A stretch of DNA of 31,438 nucleotides from JAGTVB01 sp964624765 (GTDB lineage: Bacteria; Pseudomonadota; Gammaproteobacteria; HK1): contig CAZUZO010000024.1 in assembly GCA_964624765.1 (NCBI GenBank), positions 1 to 31,438 on the forward strand, in the 5' to 3' direction. The stretch's first letter is position 1. Every line of letters starts with the position of its first letter. The notes under the pieces were generated by a model that had not been told where the DNA came from, did no database searches, and saw only the letters and a program-made list of their open reading frames with translations. The translations under genes were made by a program, and so were the position numbers. Shown in pieces: positions 7,336 through 15,598 of the stretch.

Positions 7336-7372
7336 GACGCACGCGACCGCTCTAGGAGCGGTCGCGTGCGTC
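7336..7372. terminator. Perfect 17-bp hairpin between desaturase and rpmG
   Basis: GACGCACGCGACCGCTC (7336-7352) and its exact reverse complement (7356-7372) are separated by the 3-base loop TAG. It lies 13 bases beyond the rpmG stop on the minus strand and in the right place to stop convergent transcription from both sides. No T-tract follows on either strand, so it is not a classic intrinsic terminator. It could instead protect a 3' end. Confidence 0.6.
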
Positions 7373-7385
7373 ATCGAGCCAACCG

Positions 7386-7541
7386 CTACTTGATCTTTGC
7401 TTCCCGGTAAAGCACATGCTTGCGCACGACCGGATCAAATTTCTTCATTTCCAGCTTGTCCGGGGTCGTTTTTTTATTCTTGGTCGTGGTATAGAAGTGC
7501 CCTGTACCCGCCGTCGAAACGAGTTTGATTTTGTCTCGCAT
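7386..7541 (-). CDS. rpmG: 50S ribosomal protein L33
   Basis: A 51-residue protein starting MRDKIKLVSTAGTGHFYTTT and ending VVRKHVLYREAKIK, the standard L33 sequence of the large ribosomal subunit. The first ATG of the frame lies at 7541 and the TAG stop at 7386. It follows rpmB by 14 bases on the same strand, the usual rpmB-rpmG operon. Like many proteobacterial L33 proteins it lacks the zinc-binding cysteine pairs. Confidence 0.97.
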   Translation of the reverse strand: MRDKIKLVSTAGTGHFYTTTKNKKTTPDKLEMKKFDPVVRKHVLYREAKIK

Positions 7542-7555
7542 AGTTCATCCACCTG

Positions 7556-7792
7556 CTAAATTTTCATTCCACGGCTACGTAACTCAGCCAGCACGACATC
7601 GATACCTTTCTTATCGATAAGGCGCAATCCCTTGGAGGAAATTCTCAACTTGACCCAGCGCTTTTCACTCTCCACCCACAGACGATGGGTATGGAGGTTC
7701 GGCAGGAACCGTCGCTTAGTCTTATTATTGGCGTGCGACACATTGTTGCCGGTAGCCGGGCGTTTTCCAGTAATTTGACAGATTCTGGCCAT
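7556..7792 (-). CDS. rpmB: 50S ribosomal protein L28
   Basis: A 78-residue L28 protein of the large ribosomal subunit. The sequence MARICQITGKRPATGNNVSH, then KTKRRFLPNLHTHRLWVES and ending LRSRGMKI, is typical. The frame extends eight codons further upstream, but ATG 7792 gives the conserved N-terminus. It is transcribed with rpmG immediately downstream. A degenerate family B element separates it from radC, which precedes it on the same strand. Confidence 0.97.
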   Translation of the reverse strand: MARICQITGKRPATGNNVSHANNKTKRRFLPNLHTHRLWVESEKRWVKLRISSKGLRLIDKKGIDVVLAELRSRGMKI

Positions 7793-7834
7793 TTTGATGG
7801 GCGTCCATAAGTACACTAATTCTGTTTAACTATC

Positions 7835-8012
7835 AGAAGCTGCTCTAGAAACGATTGCGTTGGTCATAGCTAAGTTGCACGGCAGCTCGACACAAGGGAA
7901 TGGTTTTGACCGGCTACAAGCCGGCCGTGCCGGGCAGAGCCCAGGAACGGGGCGAAGGAAACCTCATGTACTCCCTCGTACAGTGGGGTTGCGAGCCACC
8001 GTGCGCGTGTGG
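7835..8012 (+). repeat. Degenerate family B element between rpmB and radC
   Basis: The left end CAGAAGCTGCTCTAGAAA matches the B terminal repeat. It is followed by TTGCACGGCAGCTCG (compare TTGCATGGCGGCTCG in the complete copy), CCTCATGTACTCCCTCGTACA, and GCCACCGTGCGCG. No clear right terminus is seen; similarity fades after about 8012. The gap between rpmB and radC (7793-8125) holds nothing else recognisable. Confidence 0.6.
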
Positions 8013-8125
8013 AATAGCGGAGGTGGCGATCCATCACCCAGCATCGAGATGATACCAAGTGTTCCAGTTGATACACCAGTCTCGAGCGCTGCGCGTTTTG
8101 TCGCTCAGCGGTCCGCGATGGCACC

Positions 8126-8800
8126 TTAGAGTAGTCCACGCTCTGCAAAGGAAAACACTTCGCCATCACCGATGATGAAGTGATCCAAGACCCGCACATC
8201 GATGAGCGCCAGCGCATCCTTTAGGCGCTGTGTTAGCGCCTTGTCCGCAGCACTCGCTTCAGCGATCCCCGATGGGTGATTGTGAGCCATGATAACAGCA
8301 GCCGCCCGGTGGTCCAGAGCAAGTTTGACCACTTCCCTTGGGTGAACGGTCGCCCCATCAATCGTACCTCTGAACAACTCATCAAAGCTGATCACTCGAT
8401 GGCGATTATCGAGGAATAGGCAGGCAAACACCTCGAACGCATATCCCCGTAACTGTACGGATAAGTAGTCCCGCGCGTCGCCGGGAGAAGACAACGCACG
8501 GCCACGAACCAGCTTGGCCTCTTGGTGGCGCCTGCCTAGTTCCAGTGCAGCCTGAAGCTGCGCGTACTTGGCCTCTCCCAGGCCCTTGGCACGACAGAAC
8601 TCATGCTGGTTGGCTTCCAATAACGGCCTCAGCCCGCCGAACTTATTGATGAGATCGCGAGCCAAGTCCAACGCCGTGCATCCGCGCACACCTGTGCGAA
8701 GAAAGATCGCAACCAGCTCAGCATCAGAGAGTGCTTTCGCGCCCCGCTCCAGCAGCTTCTCTCGAGGTCGCTCGTCATTCGGCCAATCTGTAATCCGCAT
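8126..8800 (-). CDS. radC: RadC-family JAB1/MPN-domain protein
   Basis: A 224-residue RadC. The N-terminal UPF0758 helix-hairpin-helix part (residues 1-100) contains the typical DWPNDERPREKLLERGAKAL start and LSDAELVAIFLRTG. The C-terminal JAB1/MPN domain has LDNRHRVISFDELFRGTID and the metal-site motif MAHNHPSG, followed by a downstream aspartate (SAADKALTQRLKDA). The biochemical role is unresolved; the old DNA-repair assignment is not supported for RadC in general. radC-rpmB-rpmG on one strand with coaBC divergent is a classic gammaproteobacterial arrangement. Confidence 0.94.
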   Translation of the reverse strand: MRITDWPNDERPREKLLERGAKALSDAELVAIFLRTGVRGCTALDLARDLINKFGGLRPLLEANQHEFCRAKGLGEAKYAQLQAALELGRRHQEAKLVRGRALSSPGDARDYLSVQLRGYAFEVFACLFLDNRHRVISFDELFRGTIDGATVHPREVVKLALDHRAAAVIMAHNHPSGIAEASAADKALTQRLKDALALIDVRVLDHFIIGDGEVFSFAERGLL

Positions 8801-8982
8801 GCCATGGGCTCTATTTGATAGTGCAGGGCTTGTTCTGCAACGGAGCGCAGCAACCCCTGGCGGCTTGGGCTACGCTGCGGCGCCTGACACATTGCGCGCC
8901 ACCACGGTGGGTTGCCATGGAAACTCCAGGTGCGCTCTGGTAGATTGCGGCGTTCTAAGGCTCTCTCTAAACTTTAGCTTAC

Positions 8983-10188
8983 ATGGACAACGTAACGAAA
9001 CGGCGGATATTAGTGGGCGTTTGCGGCGGCATCGCTGCTTATAAGAGCGCCGACCTTGTGCGCCGCTTACGCGAGCAGGATCTGGAGATCCGCGTCGTCA
9101 TGACCCCGTCAGCCTGCGAATTCATCACGCCGTTGACCTTGCAAGCGCTCTCCGGTCATCCCGTGCATCGCAGCCTACTCGACGAGGCAGCCGAGGCCGC
9201 GATGGGCCATATCGAACTGGCGCGCTGGGCTGATTTAGTGCTGATCGCCCCCCTCACCGCGAACACCCTGGCAAAGCTGGCCCACGGGTTCGCTGACGAG
9301 TTGCTGTGCGCGATCTGTCTCGCCACAAGCGCGCCGGTAGTGGGGGTTCCGGCAATGAATCGACAGATGTGGCTGGCGTCTGCCACCCAGGCCAATAAAC
9401 AGCTCCTGCAAAGCCGAGGTGTGCAGTTGCTAGGCCCAGCCGACGGTCCCCAAGCGTGCGGCGAGGTGGGAGCAGGCCGGATGTTGGAACCAGGCCAGAT
9501 CGTGGAATACGTGCTATCCCTCTTCCAGGGCAGGGAACTGACTGGCCTCTCGATCCTGGTGACCGCAGGGCCCACCTTCGAGGCAGTAGACCCCGTGCGC
9601 TTTGTGGGCAATCGCAGCTCTGGGAAGATGGGCTATGCAATTGCTGAAGCCGCCGCTCAGGCAGGAGCCCGTTCGACGTTGATCAGCGGCCCCACGGCGC
9701 TTGAGACACCACCAGGCGTCGAACGCATCCAAGTCACTAGCGCCGAAGAAATGCACAAAGAGGTCATGGCCACGATAGGTGACCACGACATTTTCATATC
9801 GGCGGCCGCAGTCGCAGACTATCGGCCAGCCGAGTATTTTACCGATAAAGTCAAAAAACGAGAGGCACAGTGGACGCTCCGGCTCGTACGTACGCCCGAT
9901 ATTCTCAGCGCGGTCGCATCGTTAGCCGATGGTCCGTTTACGGTTGGATTCGCCGCAGAGACCGAAAACCTCGAGCGCAACGCGCTCACTAAGCTCACGA
10001 GCAAGTCCTTGGACCTCATCGCTGCCAACTGGGTAGGCACGGACAGGGGTTTTGGTGCCAACGACAATGCCCTGACAGTTTATTGGCCGGGGGGAGCTGT
10101 CGAGCTGCCGCTCGCTCCCAAGGCCGTGATCGCGCGCCAGTTGCTCCAAATCGTCTCCGAACACTACCGTGCGAAGCATCCAAATTAG
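8983..10188 (+). CDS. coaBC: Bifunctional phosphopantothenoylcysteine decarboxylase / phosphopantothenate-cysteine ligase
   Basis: A 401-residue CoaBC (Dfp) catalysing two steps of coenzyme A synthesis. The N-terminal FMN-dependent CoaC half has GVCGGIAAYKS, the catalytic histidine in GHIELARWAD (His76), the PAMNRQMW substrate clamp, and ACGEVGAGRM with the active Cys159. The C-terminal CoaB half has VTAGPTFEAVDPVRF, NRSSGKMG (210-217) and DKVKK. It is divergent from radC with about 180 bases between, where the promoters of both should lie. Its last 20 bases overlap dut. Confidence 0.97.
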   Translation: MDNVTKRRILVGVCGGIAAYKSADLVRRLREQDLEIRVVMTPSACEFITPLTLQALSGHPVHRSLLDEAAEAAMGHIELARWADLVLIAPLTANTLAKLAHGFADELLCAICLATSAPVVGVPAMNRQMWLASATQANKQLLQSRGVQLLGPADGPQACGEVGAGRMLEPGQIVEYVLSLFQGRELTGLSILVTAGPTFEAVDPVRFVGNRSSGKMGYAIAEAAAQAGARSTLISGPTALETPPGVERIQVTSAEEMHKEVMATIGDHDIFISAAAVADYRPAEYFTDKVKKREAQWTLRLVRTPDILSAVASLADGPFTVGFAAETENLERNALTKLTSKSLDLIAANWVGTDRGFGANDNALTVYWPGGAVELPLAPKAVIARQLLQIVSEHYRAKHPN

Positions 10189-10624
10189 AATCCTCGACCC
10201 CCGGCTCGGATCCCGTTTCCCATTGCCCTCTTACGCCACTACGGGATCGGCTGGCCTGGATCTGCGCGCGTGCTTAGATGAGCCGCTACAACTTGAAGTA
10301 GGCAAGACGCATCTGATCTCTTCTGGGCTTGCCATCCATATCGACGATCCGGGGCTTGCCGCAATCATCTTGCCCCGCTCTGGGCTCGGACACCAGCACG
10401 GTATTGTGCTCGGTAACCTGGTCGGGCTTATCGACTCAGACTACCAAGGCGAAGTCCTCATCTCTTGTTGGAATCGCGGTACAAGCCGTTTTACCATTCA
10501 TCCCGGCGAGCGCATCGCCCAGATGGTATTTGTGCCGGTCACTCAGGTCGAATTTGAGATCGTGGAGGCATTTCAAGGAAGTTCCCGCGGGGAAGGTGGT
10601 TTCGGTCATTCCGGCCGCAGTTGA
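10169..10624 (+). CDS. dut: dUTP diphosphatase (dUTPase)
   Basis: A 151-residue trimeric dUTPase, hydrolysing dUTP to dUMP and keeping uracil out of DNA. All five family motifs are visible: SAGLDLRA, PRSGLGHQHG, GLIDSDYQGE, PGERIAQMVF and the C-terminal RGEGGFGHSG. The length equals that of the E. coli enzyme. The start is GTG at 10169, inside the end of coaBC, so translation is probably coupled. Confidence 0.96.
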   Translation: MRSIQIRILDPRLGSRFPLPSYATTGSAGLDLRACLDEPLQLEVGKTHLISSGLAIHIDDPGLAAIILPRSGLGHQHGIVLGNLVGLIDSDYQGEVLISCWNRGTSRFTIHPGERIAQMVFVPVTQVEFEIVEAFQGSSRGEGGFGHSGRS

Positions 10625-10670
10625 TCCTGGTTACCGAGATCCCGGCGGATCCCACTGATAGAAGCTTAGC

Positions 10671-13124
10671 ATGCAATTAACAGCTCTCTTTGGCAGGCGA
10701 TGGTATGCCGGCATACGGGTCTTGAACCGGTGGCGGATGATCTTGCTCTCCTTCGCTGTTCTGCTTCTTTTGACGGTGCTCATCAGCGCTGCCTACCAAC
10801 GCTATTCCGCCTGGAGCGAGCGCCAGCATCTTGAAATTGCCGAGGCAACCGTGCAGCGTGTGGCCACTGAATTAGGGGCCCATCTGCAGGACGTATGGTC
10901 CTTCGCCCGACCTCTGGGTGACTCAAACGAGGCAACCCACCTGCTCATAGCAGGTGACCGTGACGCCATCGCCGCCTGGGAAAACCTACTTCGCGAGCAA
11001 TACCCGCAAGTGCGCCTCGCGCGCTTGTTGCCCCTAGGTAGCAGACGCGTCGACTACAGCTCCAACCCTCCTTTGAGTTATGCCGCGCTCGACATGCTGC
11101 CTCAAACAGAGCAAAGTGCAGCCGCCACCCCTCCAACCCTGCTGCTCGGCGGTGAAAGCCAGCACCTTGCCATCGCACAGCCGGTCACCAGTGCGACGGG
11201 CAAGGTGCTTGGCCACCTGTTCCTTGCACTCGATGTCTCATTGCTAAACCACCGCCTCACAGATTTCGTATTCCCCTCTGGCTATTGGGAGGTACGGCAA
11301 CCGGTCGGAGACGGCGGTTATCGTGTCGTGCATAGTCTTGGAAAACCCTCCTCTACCGCTACCCAACCACCGCTTCATGTCAACATCCCGGACACCGGAT
11401 GGTTCATTGCCTTTTGGCACCCTCCCTCCGGAAAGCTCGCTGCAGGGTTCCCGTCGACGATCGCTATCTGGGGGGTGGCAGGCACGATCGGATTGTTACT
11501 GGCATTTTATCTCGCCTTTTACAACCAACGTCAGGCCAAAGCACCGCTAACCGACCCGACAGCTCTGCCGGCCGAGGAGGCCCTCGACGGTCAGGCCGCC
11601 ATCCTGTCGGATCATCCCCTCAGTCGTTCCATGCATGCGATCCCGCCATCGGCTGAGGCAATGACCGAGTCTAGTGCCGCCCCAGAACCCAGCGCGCCGG
11701 GGGTCGAGATCAGCGAGCAGGAATCCCCTGCTGCTAGCAGCGCGCCGAGTTTGCCCGCCGCCATTTTTCGCGCTTACGATGTGCGCGGTCTGGTGGGTGA
11801 AACATTGACCGCGGAGATTGTTCTGGTACTCGGCCGTGCCATCGGCAGTGAGGCACGGGCACAGGGACAACACACGGTGGTGGTCGGTCACGATGCCCGG
11901 CTCTCAAGCACCGAGCTCCAGGCAGCGCTGGTGCAAGGCCTTCTGGCTACAGGGTGTGATGTGGTCAATGTCGGACGGGTACCGACACCTGTGGTGTATT
12001 TCGCTACCCATTACCTACAGACTGGCAATGGGGTCATCGTTACCGGAAGCCACAATCCACCCGCTTACAACGGCCTCAAGATAATGATCGACGGACAGAT
12101 TCTGTCTGGGGAGCGAATCACAAGGTTACGGCATCGCGTAGAAACGGGCGAACTCATCGAGGGAGCCGGCCACCTACAGTCTATTGAAGTGGTGGACGAA
12201 TACGTTCGCGCTATCTCGGATGAGGTGCCGGTCGCCTTGGGCAACGCCTTCCAGATTGTCGTAGACTGTGGTAATGGCGTAGCCGGCGAAATCGCGCCCA
12301 AACTGTACCGCGCGCTCGGTCATGATGTGGTTGAGCTTCACTGCGAGATCGATGGGCGTTTTCCCCATCACCACCCTGACCCGAGTCAGCCGGACAATCT
12401 CCAAGAGCTTATCCAGACAGTGCTCACAACCGGCGCTGACTTAGGTTTTGCCTTCGATGGCGATGGCGATCGCTTGGGCGTGGTCGACAGCAGGGGGACG
12501 ATCATCTGGCCCGATCAACAAATGATGTTGTTCGCCCAAGATATCCTGGCCCAAAACCCTGGCGCTCCAGTGGTGTACGACGTCAAATGCAGTCATCACC
12601 TCAAACGATTGGTCGAGCAGTACGGTGGCCAGCCGATCATGTGGAAGTCGGGGCACTCGTACATTCGAAACAAGATGCAAGAAACCGGTGCACTCCTGGC
12701 TGGAGAGCTGACTGGGCACCTTTTCTTCGGGGATCGCTGGTATGGCTTTGACGACGCCTTCTATGCCGGCGCACGGTTACTGGAACTGCTCATCGCGTCC
12801 CACGAAGCTCCACACGAAGTCTTTTCCAAGCTGCCACAAAGCCACAGCACGCCCGAGCTGCGTATCGATTTAGCGGAAGGAAACCAAGTGGAGCTCATGA
12901 GCCGGCTCATTGCTAGTCGGCCTTTCTCCGACGCGGAAGTTGACAGTTTGGATGGTCTGCGGGTCACCTATGCGGACGGATGGGGGCTGGTGCGAGCGTC
13001 CAACACCACACCGAGCCTCGTGTTGCGTTTCGAAGCTGACACCCCAGACGCTCTCATCCGCATACAGGATCTATTTAAAGAACAGCTGCTCAAACTGGAA
13101 CCCACTCTTGGCATTCCATTTTGA
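10671..13124 (+). CDS. algC: Phosphomannomutase/phosphoglucomutase with N-terminal membrane-anchored periplasmic domain
   Basis: An 817-residue protein, nearly twice the length of a plain AlgC. Residues about 22-42 form a membrane helix. About 43-262 would be periplasmic, a region resembling extracytoplasmic sensor domains in architecture only. A second helix spans about 263-284. A proline/serine/glutamate-rich linker (about 290-360) leads to a complete alpha-phosphohexomutase from about 362. The mutase part has the phosphoserine loop TGSHNPP (Ser460), the metal loop DGDGDR (596-601), the sugar-binding GELTGH and the phosphate-binding RASNTTPSLVLRF. It interconverts hexose 1- and 6-phosphates for polysaccharide and LPS precursors. 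Its place between dut and argB matches algC in Pseudomonas, where similarly extended versions exist. Confidence 0.93.
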   Translation: MQLTALFGRRWYAGIRVLNRWRMILLSFAVLLLLTVLISAAYQRYSAWSERQHLEIAEATVQRVATELGAHLQDVWSFARPLGDSNEATHLLIAGDRDAIAAWENLLREQYPQVRLARLLPLGSRRVDYSSNPPLSYAALDMLPQTEQSAAATPPTLLLGGESQHLAIAQPVTSATGKVLGHLFLALDVSLLNHRLTDFVFPSGYWEVRQPVGDGGYRVVHSLGKPSSTATQPPLHVNIPDTGWFIAFWHPPSGKLAAGFPSTIAIWGVAGTIGLLLAFYLAFYNQRQAKAPLTDPTALPAEEALDGQAAILSDHPLSRSMHAIPPSAEAMTESSAAPEPSAPGVEISEQESPAASSAPSLPAAIFRAYDVRGLVGETLTAEIVLVLGRAIGSEARAQGQHTVVVGHDARLSSTELQAALVQGLLATGCDVVNVGRVPTPVVYFATHYLQTGNGVIVTGSHNPPAYNGLKIMIDGQILSGERITRLRHRVETGELIEGAGHLQSIEVVDEYVRAISDEVPVALGNAFQIVVDCGNGVAGEIAPKLYRALGHDVVELHCEIDGRFPHHHPDPSQPDNLQELIQTVLTTGADLGFAFDGDGDRLGVVDSRGTIIWPDQQMMLFAQDILAQNPGAPVVYDVKCSHHLKRLVEQYGGQPIMWKSGHSYIRNKMQETGALLAGELTGHLFFGDRWYGFDDAFYAGARLLELLIASHEAPHEVFSKLPQSHSTPELRIDLAEGNQVELMSRLIASRPFSDAEVDSLDGLRVTYADGWGLVRASNTTPSLVLRFEADTPDALIRIQDLFKEQLLKLEPTLGIPF

Positions 13125-13195
13125 AATCTCAGATGCCACCAAAACGATGACTCCAGCTCCCCACAACACGAAAAACCATGCCAGGAACCAGCGCT

Positions 13196-14101
13196 ATGTC
13201 CTTGAGTTCGTCCGCCGCTCTGCAGATCGCACGGGTACTTACCGATGCCCTCCCGTACATTAAACGTTTCACCGGCAAGGTGATGGTCATTAAGTACGGA
13301 GGCAACGCCATGGTAGACGATGCCCTCAAGAACGGATTCGCTCGGGATGTCGTGCTGATGAAGCTGGTGGGGATGAAACCGGTGATCGTCCATGGGGGCG
13401 GGCCACAGATCGGCAACCTGCTGCGACGCCTCGGCAAGGAATCGCAATTCATCGAGGGAATGCGCGTGACCGATCGGGAGACGATGGACATCGTTGAGAT
13501 GGTCCTCGGAGGGCTTGTCAACAAAGAAATCGTCAACCTTGTGAATCAGAACGGCGGGGCGGCCGTAGGACTGACAGGCAAAGACGGCGACCTCATACGC
13601 GCTCGTCAGTACAAGGTCGTCTCTCGGAGTCCGGAGCTGGATGCGTCAGAGATTATCGATCTGGGACACGTCGGCGAAGTTGCGAGCGTGGACACGGCAA
13701 TCATTGACATGCTCGTCAGCGGGGATTTTATTCCGGTTATCGCGCCAATTGGCATGGGCGAAGATGGCCGCTCCTATAATATTAATGCCGATCTGGTAGC
13801 CAGCAAACTAGCCGAGAGCCTGGGTGCCGAGAAACTCATCCTGCTCACCAACACTCCCGGCGTTCTAAACTCATCGGGTCAGGTATTGACGGGTCTCGAT
13901 ATTCGACAAGTGGACGCGCTTATTGCGGATGGGACGATCCACGGCGGTATGCTGCCCAAAATTCGAGCTGCGATCGATGCGGTTAATGGCGGTGTGACTT
14001 GCGCACACATCATCGATGGCCGTATCGAACATGCTGTGCTGCTAGAAGTGCTCACCTCCGAAGGAGTGGGGACACTCATTGCGCGACAGAAGCACCTGTA
14101 A
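13196..14101 (+). CDS. argB: Acetylglutamate kinase
   Basis: A 301-residue amino acid kinase that phosphorylates N-acetylglutamate, the second step of arginine synthesis. The lysine/glycine motif VIKYGGNAM, the VHGGGPQIG loop, GLTGKDGDLIRA and NINADLVASKLAESL are all present. The N-terminal helix (LPYIKRFTGK) belongs to the longer, usually arginine-inhibited type of the family. ATG 13196 is preceded by AGGA at a suitable distance and matches the usual start; an upstream ATG at 13178 would add six residues. Confidence 0.96.
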   Translation: MSLSSSAALQIARVLTDALPYIKRFTGKVMVIKYGGNAMVDDALKNGFARDVVLMKLVGMKPVIVHGGGPQIGNLLRRLGKESQFIEGMRVTDRETMDIVEMVLGGLVNKEIVNLVNQNGGAAVGLTGKDGDLIRARQYKVVSRSPELDASEIIDLGHVGEVASVDTAIIDMLVSGDFIPVIAPIGMGEDGRSYNINADLVASKLAESLGAEKLILLTNTPGVLNSSGQVLTGLDIRQVDALIADGTIHGGMLPKIRAAIDAVNGGVTCAHIIDGRIEHAVLLEVLTSEGVGTLIARQKHL

Positions 14102-14133
14102 CCAGCACCGAGACCTTGAGCACCCGTCACTCA

Positions 14134-14673
14134 ATGACCCACCGCCACCTCGCGCTGGCAGCCCCCGGCAGACGGCACCATCCGTCGCCTTTGCCACTCG
14201 CCACTGGCCGGATCCTGCCCCTGCTGGATGAGCGGTTACGGTTAGTGGTGAATTGCTCCGACTGCCTACGCGTGTATCGGGACGGTCAAGAGCTTTGGCT
14301 AGATGCGCCCCCGAGTGCCGATGGGAAGCTGAGGCCGGTGCTGGAATCTTGGTACCGCAGCCAAGCATGGCTACATCTGCCCGGGCGTTTACAAAGGCTA
14401 GCCAAGGAGCTTGGAACACGCCCCACCAAACTCACGATCCGCTCACAACAAACCGTTTGGGGTAGCTGCTCTGCGCGCGGCACCATTAGCCTCAACTGGC
14501 GACTGTTATTGCTCCCGACAGTGCTCGCCGACTATGTTCTGGCACACGAACTCTGCCATTTGCGACACCTAGACCACTCCTCGGATTTTTGGGCGCTACT
14601 GAGCACACTGGACCCCGCTTACCGACAACACCGTGCCGCGCTAAACCAAACGAGAGTCACTTTCCCCCCTTGA
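14134..14673 (+). CDS. YgjP-like zinc metallopeptidase (M48-type, DUF45)
   Basis: A 179-residue YgjP/DUF45-family protein. It has RSQQTVWGSCSARGTISLNW followed by YVLAHELCHLRHLDHS and FWALLS. The HELCH motif and the downstream histidine (HSSDFW) form the expected zinc site. Substrates of the family are unknown. The frame is open far upstream into argB; ATG 14134 is the first start outside that gene, but no good ribosome binding site precedes it, so the N-terminus is uncertain. In many relatives pyrE follows argB; here this gene does, and it converges with the coiled-coil protein gene. Confidence 0.85.
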   Translation: MTHRHLALAAPGRRHHPSPLPLATGRILPLLDERLRLVVNCSDCLRVYRDGQELWLDAPPSADGKLRPVLESWYRSQAWLHLPGRLQRLAKELGTRPTKLTIRSQQTVWGSCSARGTISLNWRLLLLPTVLADYVLAHELCHLRHLDHSSDFWALLSTLDPAYRQHRAALNQTRVTFPP

Positions 14674-14779
14674 ACAAGGCCGCGTGCCGAGGCATCCGTT
14701 GCGCTCAAAGGTGGTGACAACACCTGCCACATAACCCCTAACACCACTGCACCCCGCTTCAATTCCCGATCTCGTCATC

Positions 14780-15445
14780 CTAGTTCCGATCTGAGCGGGC
14801 GTTATGCTCCTTCCCCTTAAGTTGTCGAAAACGCTGCAGATCCGCCTCGAAGCTAGCCTTGACCTCCTCCTGCTCCGCGTGCCAGCGCTGGATGACTTCA
14901 CGGTTGTCGGCAATCTGTCGCTCGATGCTAACTATCTCGCCCTGTAGCTCGGATGGGATACCATCCCCTCGCCGCTCCGCCAGGGCAACACGCGATCGCA
15001 GGTCCAACATCGATCGCTCCAGTTTATTGATTCGGCTTTCCATGTGTTTCACCCGTGCATCAATAGCCTGGAGTTTTCCATCACGCGCTAAGACGAGATC
15101 CTCCTCATTCGTAAACGTATACAGCAGCATCCGGTCGCGCTTCGCTTGTTCCTTCGCCGTGCGTGCCCGTTCACTCTCTTCCGCCATGTGCTTGAGCTCC
15201 TCAGCATGTTCTTGTTCGAGCTCCTCACGCGTCTTGGCGCGGGCTGTCTGCCTAACAACGAATCCTTGTTGGCTCAGTTCTCGATGGCTTCTTTGCGCGT
15301 ATTCCGGAGGTACAATGTTTCCACACTCGCGAACACCTTCACCGGTGGTCCAACACTTGATTCCTCCGGGCACCGATGGCGGCCAACCGATGAGGACTGC
15401 CACCAGCCCTGGAAGCAAAAACCGACCTAGAGGAAGACTTGTCAT
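14780..15445 (-). CDS. Exported coiled-coil protein of unknown function
   Basis: A 221-residue protein with an N-terminal signal-like hydrophobic segment (PLGRFLLPGLVAVLIGW). It is followed by a small conserved-looking motif, KCWTTGEGVRECGNIVPPEY, containing two cysteines that could form a disulphide. The rest (about residues 70-215) is strongly charged and heptad-rich, predicted as long coiled coils (EELEQEHAEELKHMAEE and ERQIADNREVIQRW). I recall similar uncharacterised proteins in other gammaproteobacteria but know no function. ATG 15445 has GGAG nine bases upstream; a GTG at 15460 is an alternative. It lies downstream of metW on the same strand. Confidence 0.75.
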   Translation of the reverse strand: MTSLPLGRFLLPGLVAVLIGWPPSVPGGIKCWTTGEGVRECGNIVPPEYAQRSHRELSQQGFVVRQTARAKTREELEQEHAEELKHMAEESERARTAKEQAKRDRMLLYTFTNEEDLVLARDGKLQAIDARVKHMESRINKLERSMLDLRSRVALAERRGDGIPSELQGEIVSIERQIADNREVIQRWHAEQEEVKASFEADLQRFRQLKGKEHNARSDRN

Positions 15446-15487
15446 CCAAAACCGCTCCACTGAGGGTCAACGAAGGCTTACCACAAA

Positions 15488-15505
15488 CGACAGGCTGTCC
15501 TGTCG
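15488..15505 (-). terminator. Small hairpin downstream of metW
   Basis: CGACAGG and CCTGTCG form a perfect 7-bp stem with a 4-base CTGT loop, 94 bases beyond the metW stop and 43 bases upstream of the coiled-coil gene. There is no T-tract. It may end the proC-metW transcription unit or be incidental. Confidence 0.3.
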
Positions 15506-15598
15506 CAACCTCGCTCCCGTATCGGCGTTACTGCCGCGAAGTGAAGCGCCTGTTCGAGTAGCCCGAGACCTTGCTTCCAGGGTCGATACTCCTAGCCC

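Noticed and set aside
9156..9640. Long antisense frames within coaBC
   Set aside because: They lie opposite strongly conserved CoaC and CoaB motifs and have no similarity of their own.
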